DNA of 64,000 nt from NCBI GenBank assembly GCA_030248295.1, contig JASANH010000367.1, forward strand, positions 85,982 to 149,981, read 5' to 3'. The position numbers were made by a program, and so were the translations under genes. The notes under the pieces were generated by a model. It had not been told where the DNA came from and searched no databases. It saw only the letters and a list, made by a program, of their open reading frames with translations. Of this stretch, positions 21,500 through 34,391 are shown piece by piece (position 1 is the stretch's first letter; the number at the start of each line of letters is the position of its first letter). Origin of the DNA: Mesodorylaimus sp. YZB2_4. Taxonomy: Eukaryota > Nematoda > Enoplea > Dorylaimida > Dorylaimidae.

Positions 21500-24429
21500 G
21501 TCAAGCGGCTGATAAAAATTAGCCAGAACAGAGGTGCCCGCAGTACTTGATACCATTGCTCGGAACCAGAATACTAGTTAAATGAGGTACCTTGGCAAAT
21601 TTCCCCATTTAACGCGAGGGTACTATATGTTCAGCCCCAAACTTTGAGTAAAAGTTTTCGTTTAAGAAGGTATGAGCGAAGTCCTCTACGTGGTTAACGC
21701 AACCCAAGTTTTAGTTCAAGAAGACGTTGATGGGGAACCTTGGCCAATTTCCCCATTTTAGGGAAGGGTATTGTATGTGTTAACCTATTTCGTTTGCGCT
21801 TTTCCCGCAAGTGCGAGAGTATTCATGGGCTTATTGGAGAGCATTACAGTAGCTGAGTGTACCCAGGGCATGTTCTTTTTCGCAACAAGATTTTCGAGGA
21901 GAAGATTAGCATCAAATACAGTGTATAGTGTACGGCTCTCAGCTTCGATTAATCACACACAGTGAATATAGCAGTTTCTGGGATCTGAGCAGTCATAAAA
22001 GTACTGCATAACTTATATGCAGAATCAAGTTCTTACAAGCTGACAGTTGCTAGAGCCACTTAACCAGCAGAAGATTGTCGTTGAGTTTTAGGTGTTTAGA
22101 GTTTTTGACTTATACAGTTGTACAATTGTACAATTGACTTATACTGTACAATTGTAGCTTCTCATTTTGGATTTCGATTCCTATTCGGCGAGTGTGGTAT
22201 AGGCGTTCAATATTTTCCGTTAGGCGGCGGAGCGCAGCCAGAGGGAGTTGCGAAAGGCCGCGCAACCTATTCTGATTGGATGCGGTGGTACTATACATGT
22301 AGCCATGATCCATCACGCGTACGCTTCCCTCACATAAAAGGTCGCTTATTACTCGCTCACTCGCACATTCGAAATTCTTGACTCTGATCAGCATGGCAAA
22401 CTTAAAGAAGTTCTCGAATATTATGGGAGTGTTCCTGAGCAAGATTTGGAGATGTGAAAGAACAGGTGAGTGTCCTAAAAAATTTATCTTGCTCCTATGC
22501 TGACTGAAAAATGTCTTGATCTAACTGACTATCTTGTGTTCTGCTGATGGTCTACTTATGTTCTACCGAATGGTCAACTGATGACCAATAATAAGGTTCG
22601 CGAAAGTGTTCCATATAATAATTGGCCTGTTCTCATGTTTCAAAAAGCCAATGTGCACCGATGTCCGTTTTCGCGAAGTGTTATTTTATCAGCGGACGTA
22701 TACTTCAGCATCTGTAATTCAAATCATTCATGAGTCCACATTCGCCCAGCGAGAATAATGCTGCACTGCAGAAGTGAGAGCATGTGATAGTATAGGGTAT
22801 ATACACAGTATTAGCAGCCAAAATCAGCGTTGTCGGGAGAACAGCTTTTTCCTAGATCTGAAGGACCTTCACACTGTTTGGGCAAGTTTTGAATTAACCT
22901 TTTTTCCAGGTGATTTCTAGGCAATCTGAGATTTGAGAGATCCTTAGGTCATCTTGAGATTTTAACGGCTTTTGCATTGGCTTTCTCGACCTTGATTATT
23001 TCTTGCGGGTGGCCCGAAGATTGCCGAACTCAGGGCTCAGGGGTTTGTAACTGAGGGTGCTCCCTCAGATACGAGTTCGATGATACGACGAGCAGTAGGC
23101 AATAGGAGATAGCAAACACGATCCATGATTTTCTCCCTTATTCACTGCTGTGTCAGTCGTTCCAAGATAGTACTGTCTGAATATCTGTTTCGCTTCAATT
23201 TAGGGCGAAAGGAGGAGGAATGGGAAGACGTTTCGGATGATTGGTCGGCCAACTAAGGTAAGTGCTCCGCAGAATCTTTTTCTGATGCGCCTATACTAGC
23301 CAGAGGCCTGCATTCAGTGATATTGCATTGTCAGTTACCAGCCTGGTCCAACATTGGGTTTCAAAACCCTACCCAAGCCATTTTCGGGCTTTTGGGTTGG
23401 GTTGGGTTGGGTTTTTAGAGAGAGTGGTTTTGACTTGTGGAGGTTGGCCGCTTTCAAGCCCTCCAAGAACAAACCTTTTTGCTACAAGGGGTCAGGCTTA
23501 TTAGTCAGTGGAATTTGGTTCCCACAGGGGTTTGAAGCCACGATGTTTGTTGGCTTCGATGTGTAATGGTTTCGAGTCGACAAATCATGGTGTGATGAGA
23601 GCGTACTACACAGACGTCGGGCGCACAGTTCAACATGAGATCATTGCTGTGATCGAAGACCATGGCCGCTCGAGTGCTCACTGCCTTTTGTTAGTCTAAT
23701 TCTACATGTCAGTGTCATTGTGACATAACTGAGAAATCGTCTGTCAGCAGATGATATTGAGCTTTGATCATTTGCTGACTCAGCCACTAGGAAGCACTAG
23801 AATGCCCAATTGATATTTCCCTTTTGATTCATTCCCTAAAAATGTTCTTCGTATACTGCATTTCTTTGTGGTATCCCTCGCGCATGACTCCGAATAACGC
23901 TCTAAATGAAGACTAGGCTTAGAATAGCTACGAATCACATCTAGGCCAGGGCACAGGTCCACAAACGGCTCATGCTTCTCTAAAATAAGTCATCGACATT
24001 TCCGAATGTAACAGGGCTCACTCAAGACGAAATATAAGAGATCTAGGCTCTTAAACTTACAAGTTTTCAGAAACAGCATAGACTGGTAAGTGTAAGCGAT
24101 TTCCTACGAGTCAGCAGGAGGTTCGTAGGCTTTGCAGGGCCCTTTTCATTTGCTTAGCTAATTTTTAATGAAACTTCTGTCTTTTTGTCGTTTGGTGGGT
24201 CATTCAGTATGATGGCGGGAGACAAGCATTTCTTTGCTCGAGGAACGAGGCTTGTAAGATTTCAGTGCCGTGGTGAAAATGGATCCTCAGCTGGGGTCAT
24301 GTAATTTGAAACTTGCAGCCCGAAAAGAGAATTGTCCTTGAGATATGTGCAGGACCATTTGTTTTTGAACCTCGGGTTTAAAAACCGCGGGACCCCAGGT
24401 TGACCATCTCTTTTTGAAAGAGTATGAAA
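21500..24429. other. Intergenic, no supported gene
   Basis: It includes a small AT-rich inverted cluster at 22115-22157 (repeated TGTACAATTG) and a (TTGGG)n-like tract at about 23394-23416. TACAGTA/TACTGTA heptamers fall at 21845 and 22142. No exon was recognised. Confidence 0.4.
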
Positions 24430-24795
24430 AGCGAATTTGAAAAATGTGGACAGATTACATTAGATCGTCCAGTTTTAATCCCGTGCTAGATAAGTTGCTT
24501 TCTCTGAAAATCTTCCTTCAGGTACAGCAGATGAAAGATACGAGTGGGCACGACTCACTCGACTGTTAAAAAATGTACTCATCGGAAGGTCAAGTTTTAG
24601 GCTCATGTGCACTTCAAGATGTGGTGCACGGAGCCCTTGGGAGGCCGGGAAAGATTCTTCCACTTATCTCTGACTAGGAGGAGAGTTTCGAGTAAAGCCA
24701 TTTCGCATGCTAAGATAATTTTTCCAGGGGTCGAACTGTGAACCGATTGTTGGACCTTAGCACCCACCATACCACTTAGCTTATGACTGCAAATA
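24430..24795 (-). mobile_element. tRNA-derived SINE family 2, copy 1
   Basis: The minus strand from 24795 starts with a tRNA-like head: CATAAGCTAAGTGGTATGG (A-box region) and CAGTTCGACCCC (B-box). The body matches 44230-44640 on the plus strand. Both copies lie just upstream of a Cys/His-rich gene, in the same relative arrangement. Confidence 0.65.
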
Positions 24796-24875
24796 CTGAA
24801 GCTGAATTTTGAAGTTTATTCACTGTGTGTCGAAACAAAATTAGATTTCTGTTCAAGAATGTCTCTCTCTTTTAG

Positions 24876-25420
24876 GTTATTTCTCGGACCATGATTGGTC
24901 CGAATTCGGACAAGACGTTGAAACGTGTTTCAGCGTAAATGGATTTTGTTTTGGGTGGCGGGTGCGGGGTCGGCGCGACTACAAGCCGCCATGCTTGGAG
25001 GTAGGCTGCAAGAATCGAACTCCTGGGGTGGAATATAAATGCTGTTCTGAGCACAAGCCACCATGCGAGTATCAGGACTGTCGTACGCGAGTTGCCAAAG
25101 CCTCACACAAATACTGTAAAGCACACTTCGATAAGATGGTGAAAAAGCTGAAGAGATGTCATCTAGTGAACCCACTCCCTCTCGAGCCCAAATATTCCAT
25201 GCTAAGTCCGTGTCTGCTGGCGCGTTTGGAGCTCCGAGCTCGGAGGGCATATACGAAGAAATGGTGTGGTGGTGTGACGGACCCGGGCCACGCTTACTGG
25301 GAGAGATGTTTAGAGGAACTAAGTCAGAACTGCGATCATGATTGCATATGCCAGTTCAAGATCTCGGCTGACATGTGGGGGTCTAAGGTTTACAATAAGG
25401 TACGGGTACCGTACGTTTGA
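24876..25420 (+). CDS. Cys/His-rich zinc-binding protein, paralog 1
   Basis: An exon opens after a T-rich acceptor (TTTTAG, ending 24875) and stays open to 25420. It contains an N-terminal SDHDWSEFGQ acidic segment. Then come two tandem units of the form C-x4-C-x(10-12)-C-x2-H: PPCLEVGCK ... CCSEH, and PPCEYQDC ... KYCKAH. The C-terminal helical part has more cysteines. Similar units occur at 43928-44150 and 25625-25778. The spacing suggests a zinc-ribbon-like fold, distantly like the C..GC...YC..H repeats of plant and fungal proteins. Function is unknown. A TACTGTA heptamer falls in the coding part at 25112. Confidence 0.55.
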
Positions 25421-25624
25421 CCTAGACCTCCCTGTCGTGCGACCAGTTTTGCAGTACTGAATTAGCCTCCTAAATCTCCCAAAGATTCGAGGTTTGGGGC
25501 CGCCACGCCGACTGCCATCCCGTTTCTGTGTGTGTGCTCTCCTGGCTCGCAGCGTCGCATGCGCTCTCAGACATGGGCTTACTTGTCACACACGGACTTG
25601 TTGACTAGATGATATTTTTTCCAC

Positions 25625-25778
25625 TCAAACACCTTTTTGTCGGTGTGTGTTTTTCAGTAGATCGGGTCGCTTGCTGCATCCCCGCTGTTCGCATCGTGGC
25701 TTGTGAGAAGGGCAGTATGAATATCCCATGCCCAGGGCTTTGACCCTTGCGAATACCTCTGGGCATGGTGGCTGTATT
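25625..25778 (-). pseudogene. Cys/His-rich family fragment, paralog 3
   Basis: On the minus strand this encodes PPCPEVFARV, then GYSYCPSHKPRCEQRGC, then a basic end and stop at 25625. It is one and a half units of the same C-x-C ... YC-x2-H-x-x-x-C pattern as 24876-25420, in inverted orientation about 200 bp away. An inverted repeat CCATGCCCAG ... CTGGGCATGG lies within it. It looks like a decayed terminal exon. Confidence 0.45.
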
Positions 25779-26375
25779 CTGTACGCAATGTATGTGATAT
25801 CTTCTGTATATACTTCATTTTGCACGAGTATCTTTTTTGCACAACATACTTGCTGCACCTGTGATGTACATTTTCTGATGTGGTGTATGTGCTGTAAAGA
25901 ATTGTATTTTATTGTACAGTAAGGTATTGTATTCTCCGCATTGTAAATATGCATCAGATTGCAGGCGTGGCGGCGTGGCGTGTTTAGCGAAGGGTATGAA
26001 CAATTCTTTAGACGGAACGATTTCGAGTATGACTGGCCCATTCAAAGCTGGGACAGCATGTAGGAAGAAAAATATGACTGTGAAATTGAATGAATCCTTG
26101 TCAGATTACAGTGTTGCTCGCTTGCTTATCGGCTTTCAGTCTCGACTCCAGTTCGAGTCAAGTCACTGATGGTGCGAATGATATGGCGCAAACGCGCGAC
26201 CATTAGTCATATTTCCTTATCCGATTTAGACTCGACTTCATGTCGTCGCAGTCTATGTAGATGTCTACCTCAGACAAAACAGGCAGTTACTGCACGCTAA
26301 TTCGTACTCGCTCCTCCTACAGGCAGCCATTGCGGTGGCTTCATTTCTTTTCGAATTCTTGGTCTGTGCTGTTGG

Positions 26376-26684
26376 TTGAAAATGCTCATCACTTTTGTCT
26401 TCATTGTCTTTGTCGCCGAGGCGAAACTTCGTCCCATGGTCTGTCTCGCTGACACCAACCCGATGGTGTTCGATCTCACCATAAAATCGGCTTGCCTTGC
26501 CAAGCCTTCGGAAAACGTCACGGTTTACGAGTCGACGGCCGAAGTCTATAAACGAAATTTGGCCAAATATTTTTCTCCTGCTGTGAAATGCTGGTGTCGT
26601 GAAGACGACCCACTCGTGCTGGACCTCCTTTGGACAGTTCAACTTTTTTACAAAAGTAAGAAATACTTGCCAGAAAAACAGTGA
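26376..26684 (+). CDS. Secreted or membrane glycoprotein 5' exon
   Basis: The frame starts with a clear signal peptide (MLITFVFIVFVAEA). An ectodomain follows with several cysteines (VCLADT, SACLAK, KCWCRED) and an Asn-x-Thr glycosylation site (ENVTV). A donor (GTAAGA) at about 26655 suggests the exon ends before the frame does. It faces the glycoprotein-like gene at 27618-28943, which lacks a 5' exon, but lies on the opposite strand. An inversion or a separate copy could explain this. Viral origin is an inference from that neighbour. Confidence 0.45.
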   Translation: MKMLITFVFIVFVAEAKLRPMVCLADTNPMVFDLTIKSACLAKPSENVTVYESTAEVYKRNLAKYFSPAVKCWCREDDPLVLDLLWTVQLFYKSKKYLPEKQ

Positions 26685-26756
26685 GCGGAGGGGTGTGTCT
26701 CAGTGCAGACTTGATAGAGATAGGGATACAACTCCCCCTTTTGCGTTTGCTATTGA

Positions 26757-27435
26757 CCTCGATCACTGAGAATCGAGCCCAGGACGAGTGTAGCCACTCA
26801 CTCCCAAGCAATACCGAAAGACAAATGCCGAACTGCTCTGCATGACTGCGGGCGCCCATTAAATTCAAGTTGACATTATCAGGATTGTGATTGTTGATTG
26901 GTGCAAAAGAAAGCTCTCTGCAGTGGTGGAGCTGTCTGGCCAACTGGTACAGCGGTCAGGAGGTTGGGCGGGAGGCTTGTGAGGGCCGAGCTAGTCTCTG
27001 TCCAAGGCAAAGGCTGGAGGCAGCGAGCACCTCTAACCCTGCTTCAAAAAGGGATATGCAAGAGGCTTGTGAGAGGCTGAGGTGGTCGGCTCGTAGCGGG
27101 TCCGAGCAGGTCTCTGTCCAAGGCAAAATGCTGGGGGTAGTGAGCACTTTTAAACCTGCCTCCAAGTCAGGAGACACCAGCGTGCCTGGATGATAATTGG
27201 AGAGAACGGAGGGCTCCTTTCTAGCTGGTGTTTCAGAAGCAGTTTCGATTTTCTTTTGGGTTGGGTGAGTCATTCAGAGCTAGGAAGGCCAGGACTAACC
27301 AAACTGTTCTCCTCAGCTGTAGCAAAGTGGCTGGCTGGCCCTAGCAAAGTGGCCACCGAATATGAGCATAATTCCTGCATAACATCATTATATATCAAAG
27401 TATTATAAGATCACAATTGAATACTAAGAAACATT
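26757..27435 (+). repeat. Dispersed 650 bp repeat, copy 2
   Basis: This is the second copy of 19593-20245, same orientation, 7.2 kb away. It sits between the two glycoprotein-like pieces and may have mediated their rearrangement. Confidence 0.85.
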
Positions 27436-27617
27436 ACACGGAGGAAGAAAGTGGATGTAGGTGGATCAGAGTGTAGTTGCAGCTTGTACTAGATAAACGA
27501 CTATACACAATGCCCGCTTAATTCAGACCAATTCCTGTAGCATACTGTATTTGGCGATCGTCAAAAAAAGTGACCACTCGCTGCAAAAATGGTTGGTCCT
27601 GTTTCATTCGTGACCAC

Positions 27618-28943
27618 TCACACGTTCAGAATCGCTTCGTTAGCAGCAGCTGATATTTTTGAGGAGATTCTGCGTAATGAACTTTTACAAAATGATGGAA
27701 AGATCTTGGACCAAATTAATTTGATTGTGACAATTGTTGGAGTGAAGTAAATCCAGGCCCACATAATTTTGTCGCCTCGCTCTGAAATCCATCTGAGCGG
27801 ATCGAAAAAGATGCTTGAACTCACAGTGCGTACAATTGTTTGACCTCTCGCATCCATAGGTTGCTTTCGTTGTAGTTGATCCAAAATTGCCGCGCTGCTT
27901 TCCGCTGCTGCCAAGACATCATTCAGACTGATTTGTCCATGGATCTCTCTCAACGAGTACATCTCCATGGGCACATGAATGATCTCTTTAAAATCTTGCA
28001 AAGCCGCCGCTGATAACGCGCTCACATCAATTGAGTGTAAAGGCCTGGCAAGAACCCGTTTAGTATCATTGTGAACTTCTCCAGAAGTGGAATTGTAAAA
28101 AAGTGATTTCTTGGGATGTAGCATAATAGGAATTTCTCGTACCAAACCGCTTGCAGCAGGTGGTGAGTGTTGATGAATGATACGCGTTGTCGGGTCTATG
28201 TATCCAAACAGGGTGATTTCTTTCGCAGTGTATTCGACAGGTATGAAGGATGTGCATTTGTCACCGATCATGGGTTTGAATCTGTGAGTGGACACGTATT
28301 CGCAGGGCCAAACGTAAAGTATCATTCCTGTGAGCCGACCAAGAACCAAGGAGTCATTAGTGATTCGTCGCGCAACAAGCGTCGCAGAATTTTCTCCTGA
28401 CTGTGCTAGTATGAGGTCTATTGACTGCAAATCCCTGAGGCTTTTCCAGATACCACGAAAAGCGTGACGCAAATTTTTCTTCAAGTCATGCTAAAGTCGC
28501 ATCTCCAACGCTTGCAGCCGACTATTGATTGGATCTGATTGGTAGAAATAATCTGAATCTAATCCGCGACGTTTTCGGGAACTACTTGATTCATGCATCA
28601 CGATAGGAATACCTTGATCCGTCAATGTTCCAATATCCTTGCCGCGACCACTGCATACTTCGACCTTTTTCCCTTTGCTGTCCCACGTAAATCCGGCCTG
28701 TTGATCATCCGAGAGAAAATTTTCCCCATCCCATATTGTCCCAGAGATATTTCTCCAAAGCAAATACTCGCACGACGCTTGCTGATTAATGTGCCAAATA
28801 ATCCTCGATTTGTCGCTGAGGACGCAGGTCTCTTCGACATAATAACACTCTGCCACATTGCCCAGATTTGATTCTATGACGCCGTTGAACATCATGTAAA
28901 CTTTTCCCTTGATAAGGATGCAGTTTATAGTGTCAGTGGACAT
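27618..28943 (-). pseudogene. Viral-glycoprotein-like gene with one in-frame stop
   Basis: The minus-strand frame runs from 28943 (just after acceptor TTTTAG) to 27618, broken only by TAG at 28491-28493. The first part is Cys-rich with a furin-like basic motif (SSRKRRG). The second part has DKCTSFIPV, a FGYIDPTTRII motif, a helical stretch and a hydrophobic C-terminal segment (WAWIYFTPTIVTIKLIW) fit for a membrane anchor. This order resembles glycoproteins of mononegavirus-like (chuvirus-type) RNA viruses, which some retroelements and genomes have captured. The assignment is from pattern only. It is about 440 codons including the stop and lacks a 5' exon on this strand. It is probably an endogenous, inactive copy. 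Confidence 0.5.
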
Positions 28944-28949
28944 CTAAAA

Positions 28950-30848
28950 GAATGCAAGATTAAGAGGTCACTAAAAGCAGGACTGACATATGCGAGTGCG
29001 CTCTAACGAGCTGGAAGGAGAACACTCACTTCAACACCCAGGCAGCAAACTCACTTAGACACCCAACTAACTTCATCTTTTTAGCTAAAGTTAGGGACAA
29101 CCTGACTTGTCTAGCTTTTTTAACTCATTCTCCAACTTTAACAGGAAGCTTATAACAAAAATCTTACGCTTATAACATCTGTAGGCAATGCTTTCGTGCT
29201 TGGCGACGTTTTTCTTGTATACTTGGATGGTCGCTTCCTTGATCGGCCCACGTTGTACTTCCCGCATGGAACTATTTTGCTCAGGAGATAGATCGAATGC
29301 GAGATATTAAGCTTCGGAATTGCAAATCATTGGTATGCAAAAATTTGTCGAGACCAACGCATTCAGAATAGCGAGCAAAAGCGTCATATGCTTCCAATCC
29401 ATGCTGGAAAAGATGAACTTACGAAGACTGGAACAAGAAATCTTAGTCATAAACCAAGTCGCAAATACTATATCAGCACACGAGCTCCCAGCCGATCAAG
29501 CTTACCACATTCCCAAAATTTTAGAATTTTCAGATATTAATTTCGGGACTTTGGAACAACTTCCAATAAAGCACGTATACTATTGTCGCCACTAACGTTA
29601 GCAGTTGAAAAAAGGACAAACTGACTGACCCTGTGCACGGAAACCGCGACAGGCAGCTAAAAAGTCGTCTGGCAGACCAAGGCAAGAATGCTAGGGTATC
29701 CACGAGGAAAGGGCGGGAAGGGCAATGAGCGGCCATAAATGATTTATGACTTGGCTGCTCGATCAAGCCAGACTGCAAGTTTGACAGCCAGCATAGTTTA
29801 TTTTAGCCAGACAGGGGCAGGCGAAGGGTGACCGCAAATGGCTTTTGATCTACTGTAATACCCTATTCACCAAATCATCTTGTAAGTTCACCACAACTTT
29901 ACAAGGATTCTGAGAGCTCTAGAGCCTCCATCACATCGCGAAACTATCATTTTTCGTTAGATAAATCATTTATCTCCGCAATCGCAAAATTCTGTTACAA
30001 AGGTCGATCTGCTGACGACAATCTTGAATTCTTGACCCCTACTGTTAAGTGTGAGTTCGATACATCCTTCAGTGGTGATAGTGATGCATCAGTGCTTTTT
30101 TGTGCGCACTTAATGTTCACGGAATTATCGCAAGAACCTTTTTTTAAAAGTGGCTGGGCGATATTGGCCGTACCAATGACGTCAACATCACCACTGATGG
30201 TTGTTTTCACAACAAAAAAGTTTTTCTACCTTCCGAAAATTTTCAAGACAAGGTTTTCTCAATGAAAAGGAAACGGATTAGGGTCAAACACTCCCACAGC
30301 CTTCGAATTCCGCCGAAAATGGCATATATGCCACGTCTGGCAACGCTGATCAACAGGCTCAACGGTCTAGGTATGTACAGTACATGGGCGCGTTTCCCTT
30401 TCCACAAGGAGTGTTTCAGTTAGCCGTACCAAGCAAGCGACACGACAGTACCCAGTAGTCTGCTATAGGCGGTAAAGGGCACGTCGCCAGCGCCACCTAG
30501 CGAGCGCACCAAGCACTCCTTTGACGCCGTTTTGTGCAATATGTTTGACCCCGCGGTCTGTTTCAATAACTCTTGATGTAAGTGGGCCCATTAAACTTCA
30601 AAGTTAAATTGAGAATATTCAAAGTCAGAAATTGTCTATTGGATACTTAACGTGGTCGAGCGTGTTTGTCATTCAAAACCAACAGTTTTGTCATCATTCT
30701 TTTATCGAGACCGTATGGATCGATAATGTCATTAGGTGGCAAAGGCTCCCGAGGCGTTTCCCAATGTAAAAAGAGCAAATGCCGTCTTTGAAAATTAACG
30801 TTATTTCCAACGACGACTCTAAGTTTCGTTAGTTCGTGACGCACATAG
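28950..30848. other. Intergenic, no supported gene
   Basis: A 91-codon frame at 29320-29595 has no domain. TACTGTA occurs at 29851 and TACAGTA at 30376. Nothing else is recognised. Confidence 0.35.
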
Positions 30849-32026
30849 ACCCTGGATCAGGTCGGATCAACCCGACCCAACCTGAAAGTCCCAGACCCGA
30901 AATTTCGGGTCGGGTTGACCCGAAATTATAGCAGCTGTAGTTCCCTGAGATAAAAACCTTTCACAAATCCTAAGAACATGCGGTGACTTTGCTGTGAAGG
31001 TGACCATGTGAAAAGGATAAAAGGGTTTTGATTATACGCACCCGAATTTTCATGTTTTGTTATCCCTAGTACACCTTCCAAAACAGCGTTCCTTCATTAC
31101 ATTATTTCCGACTATAGTAGTGCAATTATTTGAAAAATACCTTGGTAGATCTAAGAGCGACTAAAGTCTGTCTGCTAGTCTTTAGCAAGATTTAATCAAT
31201 CCAAATACTATTGACTACTTGCATAAATTTTGCAATCAGACAGGCTATACTGGCTAAATATGGAAATATCTATAGATATTGACGCACTCGAGAATATGCA
31301 TCTAGTATTCACAAAAGGTACTGCTTACAAAGTCATATTGTGCCGGACTCATATAGCTCGTCAGAACATTGCTTCTGATGGGGGAATGTAGGGTACCAAG
31401 ACTTTTTAACAAAGCGAACTGTTTCGCAATGGTGACGTGTATGGTGGTCGAGGGGAGTATTATTGTTGCAAATTTTTTGTGGTTCAGGTCCAGACTGAAT
31501 CGCAGGCTTCTCCAGCCAGGTCCCAAGACTTTACTTCTCACATTCAGGAATCAAATGTGATTGCAGATAATCCAACGACCTGTTATCAAAGATCGTCAAG
31601 TCCTTGTCAGATTATGGCTAGCCCCGGCCATTTATCAGAGTTGCTAAGACTGTTAATAGGAGCTCTGAGATATCGACCTTTCCTTATGCAGAAATTACTC
31701 GGAAAATTCGCTCATTGTCACATCTTGCAATTCGTCTGACATTCCTAAAAGTTACGCAGAATTAAACCATTGTAATGCGAGGCTCTATATGTACGTACAT
31801 GCATGCATTAGGCAAATTCCGCAAATCCTTGAGTTAAACAGCTATGAAAAGGTTTTTGTAACTGTCAATAGAAGAAACTAGCAAAATTGCTGTATTTTTG
31901 ACCCGTTTGACCCGATCTTTCAAAACAGTGACCCGACCCGATTCTGACCCGACCCAACCCGAAATGTAGCTGACCCGACCCGACCCGACCCGACCCGACC
32001 CGAATATACTCGACCCGATCCGGGTT
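30849..32026. mobile_element. Non-autonomous element with ACCCG-rich inverted ends
   Basis: ACCCTGGATCAGGTCG at the left and CGACCCGATCCGGGTT at the right are imperfect inverted copies (13 of 16 positions). Inside each end lie ACCCG/CGGGT repeats (GACCCGACCCG... at 31970-32005, CGGGTCGGGTTGACCCG at about 30908-30924). The interior has no coding signal. A target duplication was not clear. It could also be an unrelated pair of simple-repeat arrays. Confidence 0.45.
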
Positions 32027-32686
32027 CTACCTGTCACACATACACACACACACGCACATCTCTCTCTCCCTCTTTCTGTTCTGCATTGATTCGTTTCTGC
32101 CAGGATCCCTCCAGGAGGTTCTATTCTCAAAGGCTTTCTCGTCTTGCCACATTTTGTCGCGAGATAGTCTTCGATTCGCTGTCCACTCTCATCAGTTGCG
32201 TTAAGTATGTTCTTATCGATGACCGAACCTACTGTACACAGGTGAAATGATGTATATCTTTATAGTTCCTTGTGTGGATTGTAATCTTTGGTGCTATACA
32301 TGAGTATTTTACTGATCTAAACAAAATGAGATAGTATGGTACGAAGGCGTTTCACAGTCTTTCCAACAGTGCACGCATGAGGTATAGTAGTGCAGTTTAC
32401 AAAGGTGCTGGTACACATCAATGAAACACTCACGAAGATTATGCAATATTGTTTACAACGCTTGTACTATTATGAAACTTGTTGAAAGCGCATCAGTGAT
32501 GCTCCTTTTTAACACAGCTCCCTCCCATTTCTTACTTCAGATTCAACAGACGGTTGAGGAAGGAATTTCGACGGTTTGAATTCATGCCCGCGGACATATT
32601 TGTGCCTCCTGTTGCGCTACTACCAGCCACCTCCTCCGCCACGGCTTCCTCGCCAGTCTCAAGGTGGCAATATACTTCTTGATGCG
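32027..32686. other. Intergenic, no supported gene
   Basis: A short CA/TC microsatellite occurs at 32036-32075. No gene-like signal. Confidence 0.4.
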
Positions 32687-32771
32687 CGCGCTGTACAGCG
32701 CGTGCCGTACAGCGTGCTTGATTAGTGATCGTTTATACTGGCACGTTGGATCAGGACGCTGTACAGCGTCC
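32687..32771. repeat. Cluster of GTAC-centred palindromes
   Basis: CGCGCTGTACAGCGCG (32687-32702, 16 bp perfect) and GGACGCTGTACAGCGTCC (32754-32771, 18 bp perfect) share the core GCTGTACAGC. Two half-sites lie near 32707 and 32790. Dense perfect palindromes with one core suggest sites for a dimeric DNA-binding protein. Confidence 0.75.
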
Positions 32772-34072
32772 ACGCAAAAGTGTTCCAGCAGGTTCGTACA
32801 GCACGCGCATTAGAGCGTCCTTTATAGTCCGTTCAGCAAAAATGGATCCGTTAGAATTTTGAGCTAAATATACATAGAGAAAACTTGCCCATCTTCACGA
32901 ATATTGTAGAATTTTATAATTTCCTGCAAGGCTAGCGCGGAATGAAAGGTTTTGTTCAACTGGGCGAGGTCCATGTTGAAAAGCAGTCGACATATTAAGA
33001 TAAAATAAAAATGTGTAAAAGAGGGTTTCTTTAATTTCAATCATTTTATAAAAAACATTTGTAAAGTCACATCTTCTTAATCTTAGAAAGCTTTGCCAAT
33101 CATTAAGTTGAACTTGGCATGCTTATTCGATAATTCCCAAGTTCCTGGTCTAAAAGAGAGCTCTCCAGGCCAGCTGGTCAGCAGTAGTAAGCGCCTCAAT
33201 TCTTGTGGGGAAGAAGACAAAAAGTTGAGAAATACTCACAGGGTTCTTCTGAACCCTCTGATGAGGCTTTGGTTCCGTCTTTCAATCCTTTGCTTATTGG
33301 TTTTTTGCGCAACAGGCTCGAAGCAGGAAAATTTCCAAAAACTTGCAGGACTTCGGCCGCTGACCTCTGCTGAGTAGTTGGCCGGACGAGCTGGAGCTTT
33401 CTATCGCTCCAAATGAAATTGCAATCACTGGCTATGGCAAGATCAAATTAGAATGGTTACAAGTCTCCCTTGTGAGTTGTTTAAAGTCTTTAATCCGAAA
33501 GAGGAGTCATTTGAATAAAGAACGGTAGAGATTTTAATCGTCAAGTGTTCACATCTAGATGCGGCTCAAGGAAACACTGAATCTTTTGAGACCTAGTTAA
33601 CTGTGACTGAAAGTGAATCTATTCAGGGATTCAGTCAACATAAGTGAAACTTAAACTGAATCTTTTTTTCAACACTGTATCAAAGCTTGGGCATAGTAGA
33701 AGACCAGATGTATGGACTCATCTGCCGTATGTGCACTCCTGATTAAATTTCATGCGAAGATAAGATCCCTGCAGATCATGATTCGCACAATATGTTGAAG
33801 CCGGTTCCACTTCGGATTTTTTAACGCATGTTTTTCACGTAACGCATAGCACTTATGTATTGAATAATACGGCATACGCGCGCGTAATCCTCTGGCGCGG
33901 CGCCTCCCGTTCTAATTCATGCGGCGCACCGCGCGCGGCCCTTGGAACAGCATGGGGCCTACCTCGTCTCGAAACTATAGAGTCCAATGAGGAAAAAACC
34001 AGCCAGGTTGCGGGGACCGTATAAATTCTCGAAAAAATCTTTTAGGTGCGGTTCACGTATGTTTGGTTTCTT
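32772..34072. other. Intergenic, no supported gene
   Basis: A 94-codon frame at 33093-33377 has no domain and no splice context. Nothing else is recognised. Confidence 0.35.
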
Positions 34073-34305
34073 TCGGAGATTTCATACCTACAATACGTCG
34101 TAAACGAGAGCACAGATCAGAATACAGGACTGGATCTTGTAGCTGTAATCAAAAGTACAGTTGAGCAAAAGAGTGCATGAAGTGTTCTTTCGGAGCGTTC
34201 ATACCTACAGTAATTCATAAAAGAAAGCGTAGTTTAGAAAATGGTGTTAGCTCCATCAGCTATGAGAAAAGTACGGTTACTTGTGCATGAAAGGTGCATG
34301 AAGTG
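34073..34305 (+). repeat. Diverged tandem duplication, about 117 bp unit
   Basis: Two adjacent copies share TTTCGGAG..TTCATACCTACA near their start and GTGCATGAAGTG near their end, with much substitution between. Confidence 0.55.
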
Positions 34306-34391
34306 TTTCAGAGGTCGCTCATCTTTCATCGCTGATCTAGTTGGATGCTTCAAGTCAATCAGCTGCTAACGCGCAAACACATGCAATGTCA

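Noticed and set aside
31970..32005. Telomere-like repeat
   Set aside because: The unit is ACCCG in a short array at an element end, not a telomeric TTAGG or TTAGGG repeat.
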